From: Chitinophaga pinensis
GTDB lineage: Bacteria > Bacteroidota > Bacteroidia > NS11-12g > UBA9320
DNA: 45,004 nucleotides
Reading direction: 5' to 3'
Assembly: GCA_945889315.1 (NCBI GenBank)
Contig: CAMDBP010000001.1
Span: 1-45,004 of the forward strand
Shown here: positions 34,134-42,113 of the stretch, piece after piece
Position numbering within the stretch: position 1 is the first letter of the stretch
Layout: each line of letters begins with the position of its first letter
The notes under the pieces: generated by a model
The model's database searches: none
Seen by the model: the letters and a program-made list of their open reading frames with translations, nothing else
What the model was told of the DNA's origin: nothing
Position numbers and translations under genes: made by a program

Positions 34134-35156
34134 TTATTCCTTCTTGGATTGCCCTATTCCTAGAGGATATTTAGTATCAGGGTTAAAAATAAATTCTTGG
34201 TCATTGAGCGTAAGCAGAAAAGCAATGATATCCGCTTTTTCGTTGGAACTAAGTTTTATTCCTTGCTGCAATTCTGGTGCAAGGGTTTCACTTCTTATTA
34301 TCCCTGCGGCATAGTGGGCTAAAACATCATTCAACTTTTTGAATCTACCATCGTGCATATACGGAAAGGTATAAGACAAATTACGGAGCGAAGGAACTTT
34401 AAAAAGCAAGCTGTCTTGTGGTCTTTGCGTAACCTTCCATCTCCCATAATCACGCAATGTTGCATCAATAGCTAAACCGTTATTTGCAAAGGAATGATTA
34501 GTAAATAAAGGCTCGGAATGGCAGGTATTACAATGTGTTTTAAATAAACTATACCCTGAAAATTCTTGCGCAGTAAATTGTTCTTCGCCTTTTTGCACAC
34601 GATCGTACTTTGCATTTGCGGAAATAAGGGTAAGCTGAAAAGCAGTTAAGGCCTTTAGTATACGCTTACTCGTAATCTCATTATCGCCATATGCGTTTGA
34701 AAATAACTTGGCGTACCCATACTTTAAATGAAGCTTTTCGATAATATTTCCGATGCTTTCATTCATTTCTCCAGGATGCGTGATAGGTGCTAAGGCTTGC
34801 ACATCCAAATGATTACTTGCGCCGTCCCACATTAAGTTTTTTTGCCAAGCTAAGTTGAAAAGTGCTGGGGCATTTCGTGTACCTATTTCGTCATTTATAC
34901 CATGACTTAAATCGTGGTCTGTATGCGCAAAGGCATTATACGGCGAGTGGCAAGAAGCGCACGAAATAGTATTATCATAGGATAACATAGGATCATAAAA
35001 CAGCGCTCGTCCCAGTAAAATTTGATCGTCTGAAGCAGAATCGAGAGCATATACAGGTTTTGGAAAGTAACTCGGGAACTTTTGTGTAACCAGAAGGTTT
35101 CCTGCAAAACAGAAAAAGGAAAGTATTAGCATTATCAGCGTCTTACTTCTACTCAT
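34134..35156 (-). CDS. MbnH-like di-haem cytochrome c peroxidase/MauG family protein (locus 2)
   Basis: The 340-residue protein starts with a signal or anchor segment (about residues 6-23) without a clear lipobox. It has two CxxCH sites: CASCH (Cys66, Cys69, His70) and CNTCH (Cys209, Cys212, His213), plus LGRALFYDPMLSYDN, MWDGASNHLDVQALAPI and FPYMHDGRFKKLNDVLAHY as in the locus 1 protein. It overlaps the MbnP gene by 4 bp (ATGA type). It is probably the enzyme that oxidises a Trp of its neighbour MbnP; a plain peroxidase role remains the alternative. Confidence 0.83.
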   Translation of the reverse strand: MSRSKTLIMLILSFFCFAGNLLVTQKFPSYFPKPVYALDSASDDQILLGRALFYDPMLSYDNTISCASCHSPYNAFAHTDHDLSHGINDEIGTRNAPALFNLAWQKNLMWDGASNHLDVQALAPITHPGEMNESIGNIIEKLHLKYGYAKLFSNAYGDNEITSKRILKALTAFQLTLISANAKYDRVQKGEEQFTAQEFSGYSLFKTHCNTCHSEPLFTNHSFANNGLAIDATLRDYGRWKVTQRPQDSLLFKVPSLRNLSYTFPYMHDGRFKKLNDVLAHYAAGIIRSETLAPELQQGIKLSSNEKADIIAFLLTLNDQEFIFNPDTKYPLGIGQSKKE

Positions 35157-35845
35157 TGGATACTAAAAAAAGAAGCGAGTAATTTTGACAGTTCAACCGC
35201 ATTTGCACTCGGGCTCATCGTATGGTTATTATTGTGAATATCTACCTTATCGAAAAACGGTGCGATATCCCATAAGAGGACAATATCTGCCTTGTTAGTG
35301 AGATTCAACTTGACTTTTTGCAAGGCATTATAAGGTGACAAATAACCTCCTAAGTGAAATTGGAACTGATTGTTTCGAGCGGTGCTGGCCGTACTAATTC
35401 CTTCTAATTTTGCATTAATGTAACCGCTTTGCCACGTCCAATACATGCCCAAGCTGGGATCTAGCGCACCATCCAGCGCACCACTATTATTCGTGACACT
35501 ATCTATACCCAAGTTAAACGATAACTCAGTATATAAAGTTGCTGTATCAACTTTACCTAAAAGCCAGGTTCGGGGTTCGAAAACGTCAATCAACAAATAA
35601 TCTTCAAGATGCGTTCCCTTCCTACTCAAAGATTCCTTTAGCATTGCATTAGAGATATACAATTTACAGGTTTCTATTCTAATTGTATCTCCTTTGGAAT
35701 TGGTATAGACAGAGTCTAGACTTAAAATATTGGAATGATAAACAGGAAGAATAGATAGTGTGCGTTGTGCCACCCCACACAAGGGAAGCATCACCCAAAA
35801 GGCAAGTATAACAGTAAATATTCTTCCCTGCATAAGGTTAATCAC
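35153..35845 (-). CDS. MbnP family protein (locus 2)
   Basis: The 230-residue product has a signal peptide (hydrophobic about residues 9-25, ending GVAQ) and no lipobox, unlike the locus 1 copy. The family core reads LGMYWTWQSGYINAKLEG with Trp136 and Trp138, closer to the usual family pattern than the YWGW of locus 1. Other shared features are LYISNAML and LSFNLGIDS. Met5 is an alternative start, but the Met1 codon overlaps the sensor gene stop by 4 bp, which fits the operon style. The protein probably holds copper in the periplasm after oxidation by the MbnH partner. Confidence 0.82.
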   Translation of the reverse strand: MINLMQGRIFTVILAFWVMLPLCGVAQRTLSILPVYHSNILSLDSVYTNSKGDTIRIETCKLYISNAMLKESLSRKGTHLEDYLLIDVFEPRTWLLGKVDTATLYTELSFNLGIDSVTNNSGALDGALDPSLGMYWTWQSGYINAKLEGISTASTARNNQFQFHLGGYLSPYNALQKVKLNLTNKADIVLLWDIAPFFDKVDIHNNNHTMSPSANAVELSKLLASFFSIQ

Positions 35846-36294
35846 TTTCTTGGCGGCCCCTGTTTCTCTGGTTTAAATATCTGTGCCAACTCTTGAGCTA
35901 ACGTATTAAAATTATCCATTTGATCAGGACGACACAACGCTCTAATATCACTAAAATGATCATAATTTATCATCTCCACTTCTTTTTGTAGCATTGAAAT
36001 GGCCGTCAATAAAGAATCTGTTTGTTGGTCCTGCATTGGTTTACTCAACTGAGTATACAACTCATTTTTCAAGCCAAACAGGGCATCTCTCTTTGCGCGC
36101 ATCGAAGCTTGATGGGCTGTAATCAGTTCTTCATAATCCTTTCGTTGATTGACATCCAAGTCCAAAATTTCAATGACCTTTTCTTTAGGCTCGTGTCCTC
36201 GTTTTCCTTTACGACTCAGTATAAAACTAATTAAGACAATATTAGAAAGCAGCAACACGACGATTGCACCTATGTAAAATTTACTTCTATTCAT
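35842..36294 (-). CDS. Membrane-anchored CnrX/Spy-like metal-sensor protein
   Basis: The 150-residue protein has one N-terminal transmembrane helix (about residues 7-26) followed by a Lys/Arg stretch. A long helical periplasmic domain (about 40-140) with DLDVNQRKDYEELITAHQ and HFSDIRALCRPDQMDNFNTL, in the style of the LTxxQ/CpxP-CnrX family, ends GPPRK. CnrX-type proteins sense periplasmic metal and release an anti-sigma factor. The order sigma, anti-sigma, sensor here supports the same logic. The metal ligands cannot be assigned with certainty; His, Cys and Met are present in the second half. It overlaps the anti-sigma gene by 8 bp. Confidence 0.75.
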   Translation of the reverse strand: MNRSKFYIGAIVVLLLSNIVLISFILSRKGKRGHEPKEKVIEILDLDVNQRKDYEELITAHQASMRAKRDALFGLKNELYTQLSKPMQDQQTDSLLTAISMLQKEVEMINYDHFSDIRALCRPDQMDNFNTLAQELAQIFKPEKQGPPRK

Positions 36295-36571
36295 AATACA
36301 ATTGATAATTTTCTAGTTCTATAAGACCTATAGTCGTTGATTCAGCAACTGTATTATCCTTCATGCTAATGACTGTGGCATCAACAGCCAACAGCAAAAG
36401 AACTGCCGCCGCCATAGTCTTAACCCAAAGCATGGGAACCGTTTGAGTGTTTACCTCCTCTATTTTATGAATTACGTTTGCGTACAGTGACGCTGGAGCC
36501 TCAACCGGTTTTATTTTACTGAGTATGTTTAACACAGAAGGCACTAGCTTTATAGACTCTTTCTCGTTCAT
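36287..36571 (-). CDS. Short one-helix anti-sigma-like protein
   Basis: The 94-residue product has a soluble N-terminal half (about residues 1-45), one transmembrane helix (about 47-65, KTMAAAVLLLLAVDATVI) and a short periplasmic tail. It resembles CnrY-like short anti-sigma factors in size and layout but shows no zinc-binding ASD motif. The assignment rests on its place between the ECF sigma gene (4-bp overlap) and the sensor gene (8-bp overlap). Confidence 0.6.
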   Translation of the reverse strand: MNEKESIKLVPSVLNILSKIKPVEAPASLYANVIHKIEEVNTQTVPMLWVKTMAAAVLLLLAVDATVISMKDNTVAESTTIGLIELENYQLYYE

Positions 36572-37089
36572 TTTCCTTCGTTCATTTTTAAAATTATTCC
36601 TAAATTACTTTTTGCTCGTTGATAAAGAGATTCAATCGCTTTAACACTTGTGTTCATTATTACAGCTGTTTCAACTTGGGTTTTTTGTTCTATTTTAAGA
36701 AGAATTATAACTGTTTTCTGTTTGTCTGATAATTTATTGATTCCCCGAAATATGGCTGCCATCCCTTCTTTGTCCTCTAACAACACCCCTGGATGATTAA
36801 AGTCGGGTACGGTTACATTATTCCATAAATCACCTATTCTGATCGCTTCAAAAAAGAAACTTCGTTTGGCTCTTTTTTTAGACCTTAAAAAATCTAACGA
36901 TTGATTAACAGTAATACGATAAATCCAGGTTTTAAGCTCTGAGCGTTCCCCGAAGGTATGTATTTTTTGATGTACCTTCACAAATACATCTTGAGTTATC
37001 TCCTCTGCATCAGCTGTATTTTGCGTGTATTGCAAGGCAAGATTATAAACCAAATTTTTGTGCTCGTTATATACGGATGAGAAAGACAA
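36568..37089 (-). CDS. ECF-family RNA polymerase sigma factor
   Basis: The 173-residue product has sigma region 2 (about residues 5-75, with NTADAEEITQDVFVKVHQKI and WIYRITVNQSLDFLRSKKR) and region 4 (about 115-168, LSDKQKTVIILLKIEQKTQVETAVIMNTSVKAIESLYQRAKSNL). It heads the locus 2 operon. The plus-strand lhgO gene is divergent. Its likely targets include its own operon, because all six genes run in the same direction with overlaps. Confidence 0.92.
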   Translation of the reverse strand: MSFSSVYNEHKNLVYNLALQYTQNTADAEEITQDVFVKVHQKIHTFGERSELKTWIYRITVNQSLDFLRSKKRAKRSFFFEAIRIGDLWNNVTVPDFNHPGVLLEDKEGMAAIFRGINKLSDKQKTVIILLKIEQKTQVETAVIMNTSVKAIESLYQRAKSNLGIILKMNEGK

Positions 37090-37100
37090 TTTTGATTGCT

Positions 37101-37108
37101 CAAAGTTA
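37101..37108 (-). promoter_or_regulatory. -7 promoter element (TAACTTTG, minus strand) of copper locus 2
   Basis: On the minus strand this is an exact TAnnTTTG match ending 11 bp before the sigma factor ATG at 37089. It would give basal housekeeping transcription; an ECF-type promoter was not identified. Confidence 0.55.
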
Positions 37109-37180
37109 GACGCTTTTAGGTATTGTATCCTTCGGTATTAGGTTGTTTTCCACTTACCTCGAAATAGTTCATCTAGACCA

Positions 37181-37210
37181 TTTGACCTATTTTCGATTTT
37201 CTTACTTTCG
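37181..37210 (+). promoter_or_regulatory. Promoter (TTTG-N18-TACTTTCG) of lhgO
   Basis: TTTG at 37181-37184 and TACTTTCG at 37203-37210 (one mismatch to TAnnTTTG) lie 18 bp apart. The -7 box ends 9 bp before the ATG at 37220. Confidence 0.55.
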
Positions 37211-37219
37211 CACTAGAAA

Positions 37220-38413
37220 ATGAACGCAGACATAGTTATAGTTGGAGGAGGAATAGTAGGGCTTGCAACCGCCTATCATCTTACCGAAAAATACCCTTAT
37301 AAAAAGATACTTGTTTTAGAAAAAGAAGATGAAGTTGCGCATCATCAGACAGGTAATAATAGCGGTGTGATTCACTCCGGTTTATACTACAAACCAGGAA
37401 GTTTGAAAGCTAAAAATTGTATTGATGGATACCACATGATGATTCAGTTTTGTGATGAACACCAGATACCCTATGAATTGTGTGGTAAAGTAGTCGTAGC
37501 TACGGATAAGTCTGAATTGGGAAGGCTTCGCGATTTATTTGACAGAGGCAGAGAAAATGGTTTAGAAGGACTTGAGATGTTAGATCAAGCTCGTCTGAAA
37601 GAAATAGAGCCTCATTTAGCCGGAATACAAGGCATACGTGTACCGCAAACAGGTATTGTAAACTATAAGCAAGTATGTCAAAAATTAGCCGAGATTATTA
37701 CACAACGCGGTGGGGAAATTCACCTCAACACACTCGTTCAATCTATAAAAGAAACTGCTGATAACGTACAAATTACCACCAGTACTATTTCGGTAGAATG
37801 CCAATTGATAATAAACTGTGCAGGTTTATACTCTGACGAAGTAGCTACAATGCATTTAGGCAAATTAGACACTCGAATCATTCCTTTCAGAGGAGAATAT
37901 TTTGAACTAACTGTAGAAGCAGAACATTTAGTAAAGCACCTTATATATCCAGTTCCGGATCCAAATTTTCCATTTTTAGGAGTTCACTTTACACGCATGA
38001 TAGGTGGAGGAATAGAAGCAGGACCTAATGCTGTTTTTGCCTTTAAAAAAGAAGGATATCTCCGTACTGATTTTAATTTCAAAGAATTTTTCGGTAGCCT
38101 ATTGTGGCCTGGATTTCAAAAAGTGATGTTCAAGTACTGGAAAACTGGCTTAGGCGAAATGTACCGTTCATTCAGTAAAAAAGCATTTACCAAAGCGTTA
38201 CAACGCTTGATTCCTGAAGTTCAAGAAGAGCACTTGGTACCCGCACCAGCCGGTGTACGCGCACAAGCTTGTGATAGAACGGGCGGATTGTTAGATGACT
38301 TTAAAATCGTTCACGAAAAACGAGCTATCCATGTTATTAATGCCCCTAGCCCAGCGGCTACATCCAGTTTGAGCATCGGAAAAACGATTTCTGATATGGT
38401 AGAATTGGGATAA
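37220..38413 (+). CDS. lhgO: L-2-hydroxyglutarate oxidase LhgO
   Basis: LhgO is an FAD-dependent enzyme that oxidises L-2-hydroxyglutarate to 2-oxoglutarate and passes electrons to the respiratory chain. The 397-residue length matches. The FAD site DIVIVGGGIVGLATAYHL lies at the N-terminus, followed by HQTGNNSGVIHSGLYYKPGSLKA, IPFRGEYFEL, and the C-terminal VPAPAGVRAQACDRTGGLLDDFKI and INAPSPAATSSLSIG, which are hallmark stretches of this family. It is transcribed away from the ECF operon. The enzyme is usually a metabolite-repair function and no partner gene is next to it. Confidence 0.92.
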   Translation: MNADIVIVGGGIVGLATAYHLTEKYPYKKILVLEKEDEVAHHQTGNNSGVIHSGLYYKPGSLKAKNCIDGYHMMIQFCDEHQIPYELCGKVVVATDKSELGRLRDLFDRGRENGLEGLEMLDQARLKEIEPHLAGIQGIRVPQTGIVNYKQVCQKLAEIITQRGGEIHLNTLVQSIKETADNVQITTSTISVECQLIINCAGLYSDEVATMHLGKLDTRIIPFRGEYFELTVEAEHLVKHLIYPVPDPNFPFLGVHFTRMIGGGIEAGPNAVFAFKKEGYLRTDFNFKEFFGSLLWPGFQKVMFKYWKTGLGEMYRSFSKKAFTKALQRLIPEVQEEHLVPAPAGVRAQACDRTGGLLDDFKIVHEKRAIHVINAPSPAATSSLSIGKTISDMVELG

Positions 38414-38564
38414 CATCGTAAAAAGTACGAAATTATGTCTTAAAAAGATGGTTTCTAATAGTCCATTCTTTGAGTATACACGAAACAGTGAATGCTCTCT
38501 TTACCTAACTAGAAATGCAAAACGGCAAACGCTGTAAATAGCTGATGCCAATACTAATTATAGC

Positions 38565-38909
38565 TTAACTAAAGTGTGGGAAGAAGAAGGTAGAAACGAA
38601 GTAAATCGTTAGAATTAGAATAAAAATAACCTGAAATATAGAGCTAGCCAGCATCTTTGTTTGGCTATTTGCACTATCCCCCTCGGTAGCAAGTTTTCGC
38701 TCTGCTAAGAAGGTCATAACACCTACAACTACTAAAATTAACGGAATACTAAAAAATATACTCGCCATATTATCAAACGCATGCTTGTTAAATAGTGCTA
38801 CAAACAAAGCACCTAAAGATAAGATAGCTCCAGGTAGTTTAGGTAACTGAGTACCTCCCATTGCTGAACCTATAATAAGAATGCCGATAACGATAAGTAT
38901 ATTTTCCAT
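38565..38909 (-). CDS. Small integral membrane protein, unknown function
   Basis: I do not recognise the family. Started at ATG 38909 the product has 114 residues with about four hydrophobic helices (residues 3-20, 26-43, 47-66 and 88-110) and a charged cytosolic-type loop (AERKLATEGDSANSQTK, about 68-84). An upstream in-frame start would add the polar MQHLIKQQKQH stretch and looks less natural. The flanks, 38414-38564 and 38943-39118, hold no other gene I can support. Confidence 0.65.
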   Translation of the reverse strand: MENILIVIGILIIGSAMGGTQLPKLPGAILSLGALFVALFNKHAFDNMASIFFSIPLILVVVGVMTFLAERKLATEGDSANSQTKMLASSIFQVIFILILTIYFVSTFFFPHFS

Positions 38910-39118
38910 GTGTTGCTTCTGTTGTTTTATTAAGTGCTGCAAAAATCAAACATTCGGTGAATTTGGCAAGTAGCATTTGAACTATTTTTAGATTTGTTTG
39001 GGTTAATCCGATCCATTACACCTCAATAAACACTCTATCGCTTTGTTAATCAATTAATTATACACACTTCTATACGTAATCTAAATTAACTTATCGTACT
39101 TTGAACCTCAACTAAACC

Positions 39119-39601
39119 ATGATAAAACTAATGTTTGTATGTCTCGGTAACATTTGCCGATCGCCCCTTGCTGAAGCCGTGCTCAAAAACAAAGTACTTA
39201 AAGCCAATTTAGAAGACTACATTTATATAGAAAGTAGCGGAACATCCGCCTATCACATAGGTGAAAATCCCGATCCTCGGACCACCAGCGTCGCACTAAA
39301 ACATCATGTACCCATTTCACACAAAGCACAACAACTCAACACCCGTCACTTTACCACCTTTGATTATTGTATAGTAATGGACGACAGTAATAGAGAAAAC
39401 GTCGCCAAAATAAAACCCTCCAACTCAACCACAGCCTTCTTTAAGTTGCGTGATTTTGACTCACTTCACAAAGGATCCGACCTTACCGATCCCTGGTTTG
39501 GAAATGAAGAAGGATTTGAAGAGTGCTACCAAACCATAGATAGATGCACCGATGAACTTCTCCTATTCCTTATAAATAAGCACCTTTTAACCAAAGGATA
39601 A
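39119..39601 (+). CDS. Low-molecular-weight protein tyrosine phosphatase
   Basis: The 160-residue cytoplasmic enzyme has the phosphate loop VCLGNICRSPLAEAV with nucleophile Cys8 and Arg14 (C-x5-R-S). The general-acid Asp lies in DLTDPWFGNEEGFEECYQ, and the total length is standard. It dephosphorylates tyrosyl phosphate in proteins or related phosphoesters. No tyrosine kinase or exopolysaccharide gene is adjacent. Upstream, TACTTTG at 39097-39103 resembles the -7 box but lacks one base. Confidence 0.93.
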   Translation: MIKLMFVCLGNICRSPLAEAVLKNKVLKANLEDYIYIESSGTSAYHIGENPDPRTTSVALKHHVPISHKAQQLNTRHFTTFDYCIVMDDSNRENVAKIKPSNSTTAFFKLRDFDSLHKGSDLTDPWFGNEEGFEECYQTIDRCTDELLLFLINKHLLTKG

Positions 39602-39612
39602 AAGTATAAAAC

Positions 39613-39620
39613 TACCTTTG
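39613..39620 (+). promoter_or_regulatory. -7 promoter element (TACCTTTG) of the T9SS endonuclease/phosphatase gene, near-leaderless
   Basis: This exact TAnnTTTG match ends 7 bp before the ATG at 39628. Confidence 0.6.
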
Positions 39621-39627
39621 GACCTTT

Positions 39628-40911
39628 ATGCGAAAAACACTCATTCTCTCGATGCTAATAACGATTTCGGCTACTGCTCAAACCTTGACAGACACCTTGA
39701 CGTTTATGCATTACAATGTCCTAAATTACCGCAACTATTCTACCTACTGTACGACATCTAATAATAACCACGCTACCAAAGAAAGCCACATGAACACCAT
39801 CGTAGGTTATCTTTTACCGGATATTATTACCGTAAACGAAATGGCAGGAGACGGCATATCCCCCACTCGATTATTGGATAACGGGATAAATCAAGGTGGT
39901 AGAAAATTCTATAAGCAATGTGCTTATTCTGCTAACTCTAACCTTTGCAACATGCTGTATTACAATGAGAATAAACTGTCTCTGCACAATCAAGATAAAA
40001 TAGACCGTGCAAGCAATGGCACTTTTCTGGTACGGCAAATAGATATTTATACGCTTTACTATCGAGATCAATCCCAGTTAGAACAAGGAGACACTACATT
40101 TTTAACCGTTTATGTAGCTCACTTAAAAGCAGGAAATACAGCTGCCGATGCCACCGAAAGAGCTACGATGACAAACGCATTAATGGCATATCATAACGAG
40201 CACTACAACGTAAATCACACCTATCTCATGAGTGGAGATTTCAATGTATACACGAGCAATGAACAAGCTTTTGTTAAGTTATTAGGAGATGCAAATACAG
40301 CTACTCGCTTCAAAGACCCTATTAATAAACCCGGAGCATGGAATAATACAGGAACATATGCTTCTATACATACGCAAAGCACACGTGTTACGGGCAGTTG
40401 CCACAGTGGCGGTGGGTTAGATGACCGATTTGACTTTATACTCTGTGGGCAAGAATTATTGAATAATGCCCGTGGATTAGGTTATGTAAATGGAAGTTAC
40501 AAAGCAGTAGGCAACGATGGAAATCACTTTAATGCGGACATTAATGCAGGATCAAATGTATCTGTTCCGAGCAGTGTATTAGCCGCGCTTTATGGTATGA
40601 GTGATCACCTTCCAGTAACCTTAAAAATGGAAATTACACGTACCACACTAGCAGTGGCAGAAAAGCACATAGACAATTACCTTGTCCTAAATAATCCTGT
40701 AACCAATCAGCTTTTTTGGAAAATGCAAGTACCCCAATCTGGCACACTTAAGATCACAGACATACAAGGCAAAGAAGTACTCGTTTACATACTTACCGCT
40801 GGAACAGATTGGATTACGCACGATGTTTCTGATTGGGAATCAGGGAGCTATTACGCTTATTTTCTAGGACAAAATGGAGACGTCCTGCGTCGTAAACTAA
40901 TAAAAATATAA
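39628..40911 (+). CDS. Secreted endonuclease/exonuclease/phosphatase-fold protein with T9SS sorting domain
   Basis: The 427-residue protein has a signal peptide ending SATAQ (about residue 18) and an EEP domain (about 22-335). EEP motifs are MHYNVLNYRN, ITVNEMAG (metal Glu), AHLKAG, LMSGDFNVY (GDFN) and GMSDHLPV (SDH). The last 80 residues (LVLNNPVTNQLFWKMQ to RRKLIKI) are a T9SS-type sorting domain. It should be an extracellular nuclease or phosphodiesterase; DNA, RNA or phospholipid are all possible substrates. Extracellular nucleases of this layout may help scavenging of phosphate or nucleotides. Confidence 0.87.
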   Translation: MRKTLILSMLITISATAQTLTDTLTFMHYNVLNYRNYSTYCTTSNNNHATKESHMNTIVGYLLPDIITVNEMAGDGISPTRLLDNGINQGGRKFYKQCAYSANSNLCNMLYYNENKLSLHNQDKIDRASNGTFLVRQIDIYTLYYRDQSQLEQGDTTFLTVYVAHLKAGNTAADATERATMTNALMAYHNEHYNVNHTYLMSGDFNVYTSNEQAFVKLLGDANTATRFKDPINKPGAWNNTGTYASIHTQSTRVTGSCHSGGGLDDRFDFILCGQELLNNARGLGYVNGSYKAVGNDGNHFNADINAGSNVSVPSSVLAALYGMSDHLPVTLKMEITRTTLAVAEKHIDNYLVLNNPVTNQLFWKMQVPQSGTLKITDIQGKEVLVYILTAGTDWITHDVSDWESGSYYAYFLGQNGDVLRRKLIKI

Positions 40912-40948
40912 TCTCGTAAAACGTAAGAAGCCTATTAAAAAGACCTCG

Positions 40949-41443
40949 TTACACAAATGATAAAAGTAGTTGGTTCTTCTCTACTTTGTCTTGATTTACA
41001 ACTAAAACTTGGTCTATAATACCCGCCTGTGGACTTTTAATGGCGTTTTCCATTTTCATGGCTTCTAACACAATAAGCTCTTGTCCTTCGGCAACTTCAT
41101 CGCCTGATTTTACAAGCACATTGAGCACAAGTCCTGGCATTGGAGCTTTGAGTTCTTTTAATTTCTTTTTACCACTTTCCATCCCCATCGACTTCAATAA
41201 TTCGGCTAATTTATTATGCAACCTGGTGCTCATAGTCCTTCCATTTATGGTAAAATGAAGCTCCCCTTTACTCGAATTTTTATCTGTTAATGCAATGGTA
41301 TACGATTTACCATCTAGTATTAAATGATACTCGTTGTTGGTTAATTTTAGTAAGTTATACGCAGCTATTTCACCATTTAGAAGTACATTTTGCTCATCCT
41401 TGTGAACGTCAAACGTGGTATTATTAATTTCTATTTTGGCCAT
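40949..41443 (-). CDS. Biotin carboxyl carrier protein of an acyl-CoA carboxylase
   Basis: The 164-residue product has an N-terminal beta region (about 1-75), a short basic linker (about 85-97), and a biotinyl domain (about 98-164) with APMPGLV and the biotin attachment motif EAMKME (Lys130). This layout is typical of the small BCCP subunits of propionyl- or acetyl-CoA carboxylases in Bacteroidota. The carboxylase partner subunits are not within the window. The gene faces the T9SS nuclease gene (37 bp between stops). Confidence 0.88.
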   Translation of the reverse strand: MAKIEINNTTFDVHKDEQNVLLNGEIAAYNLLKLTNNEYHLILDGKSYTIALTDKNSSKGELHFTINGRTMSTRLHNKLAELLKSMGMESGKKKLKELKAPMPGLVLNVLVKSGDEVAEGQELIVLEAMKMENAIKSPQAGIIDQVLVVNQDKVEKNQLLLSFV

Positions 41444-41462
41444 AAATCGAAGTGCAATATTA

Positions 41463-42082
41463 CTAATACTTGAGCATTACCTCTTCAATTGGTTTTCTTT
41501 CTATATCCGGAACCTTAGCATCATCAGCGTAACCTATTGGAATAAGTACAAATGCTTTCTCGTTGGATGGGTGAGGCTTACTAAACCCAATTGGTGAATT
41601 GCACTTAGTAAAAAACCACAAGCTATCCCAACACTCTCATTCACATAGTAATTTTTCCCCTTACTCCCATCTGCTTCGATATCATAGGTCTTTTTGAATA
41701 CTACAACAACGTAAGGAGCTCTTGTTATGAATGTTTTATGCCAATCAGTACCAAACTTTTTCAAGTCTTGCAGCCATTCGTCACTCATTCTGCCGTGGTA
41801 GTTCGCAAATTCTTCCTTTTCCGCAGCTTCTCTAATTTTTACTTTAATCTCATCGTTAGAAATTACACAGAATGTCCAAGGCTGTTTATGCGCACCGCTG
41901 GGTACAGAAGCCGCTATGCTGACTAAATTATGAATTACTTCTGCAGGAATTGGTTTATCTGAAAACGTTTACACACTTCTGCGTCCTTGCATGAGTAAGG
42001 ATAATTCACTGCTGGCCGCCACTAAATCTTCATTGTTGTCTAGATTCATAGGATGCACAAATGGTATAAATTGCTCTTGCAC
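41463..42082 (-). pseudogene. Nitroreductase family pseudogene (internal stop and deletion/frameshift)
   Basis: Read on the minus strand from a GTG at 42082, the frame encodes a nitroreductase N-terminus (QEQFIPFVHPMNLDNNED, then MQGRRSV). A TAA at 41971-41969 falls at codon 38, where the family has an Arg in RRSVR. The frame continues with TFSDKPIPAEVIHNLVSIAASVPSGAHKQPWTF and EFANYHGRMSDEWLQDL to LVSLTH at about 41557. Then it shifts: [33 protein letters not shown] and a TAG at 41465-41463 lie in another frame. The family segment between (about 15-20 residues after LTHTPSP) is missing, so a small deletion caused the shift. This gene was an FMN-dependent nitroreductase and is now dead. Confidence 0.85.
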
Positions 42083-42113
42083 ACTGCGAAATTACGCGCA
42101 TTTCAGGTTCAAG

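Noticed and set aside
38414-38564. Gene or RNA between lhgO and the small membrane protein
   Set aside because: Both strands carry many stops, and no hairpin with a T-run or recognisable motif was found.
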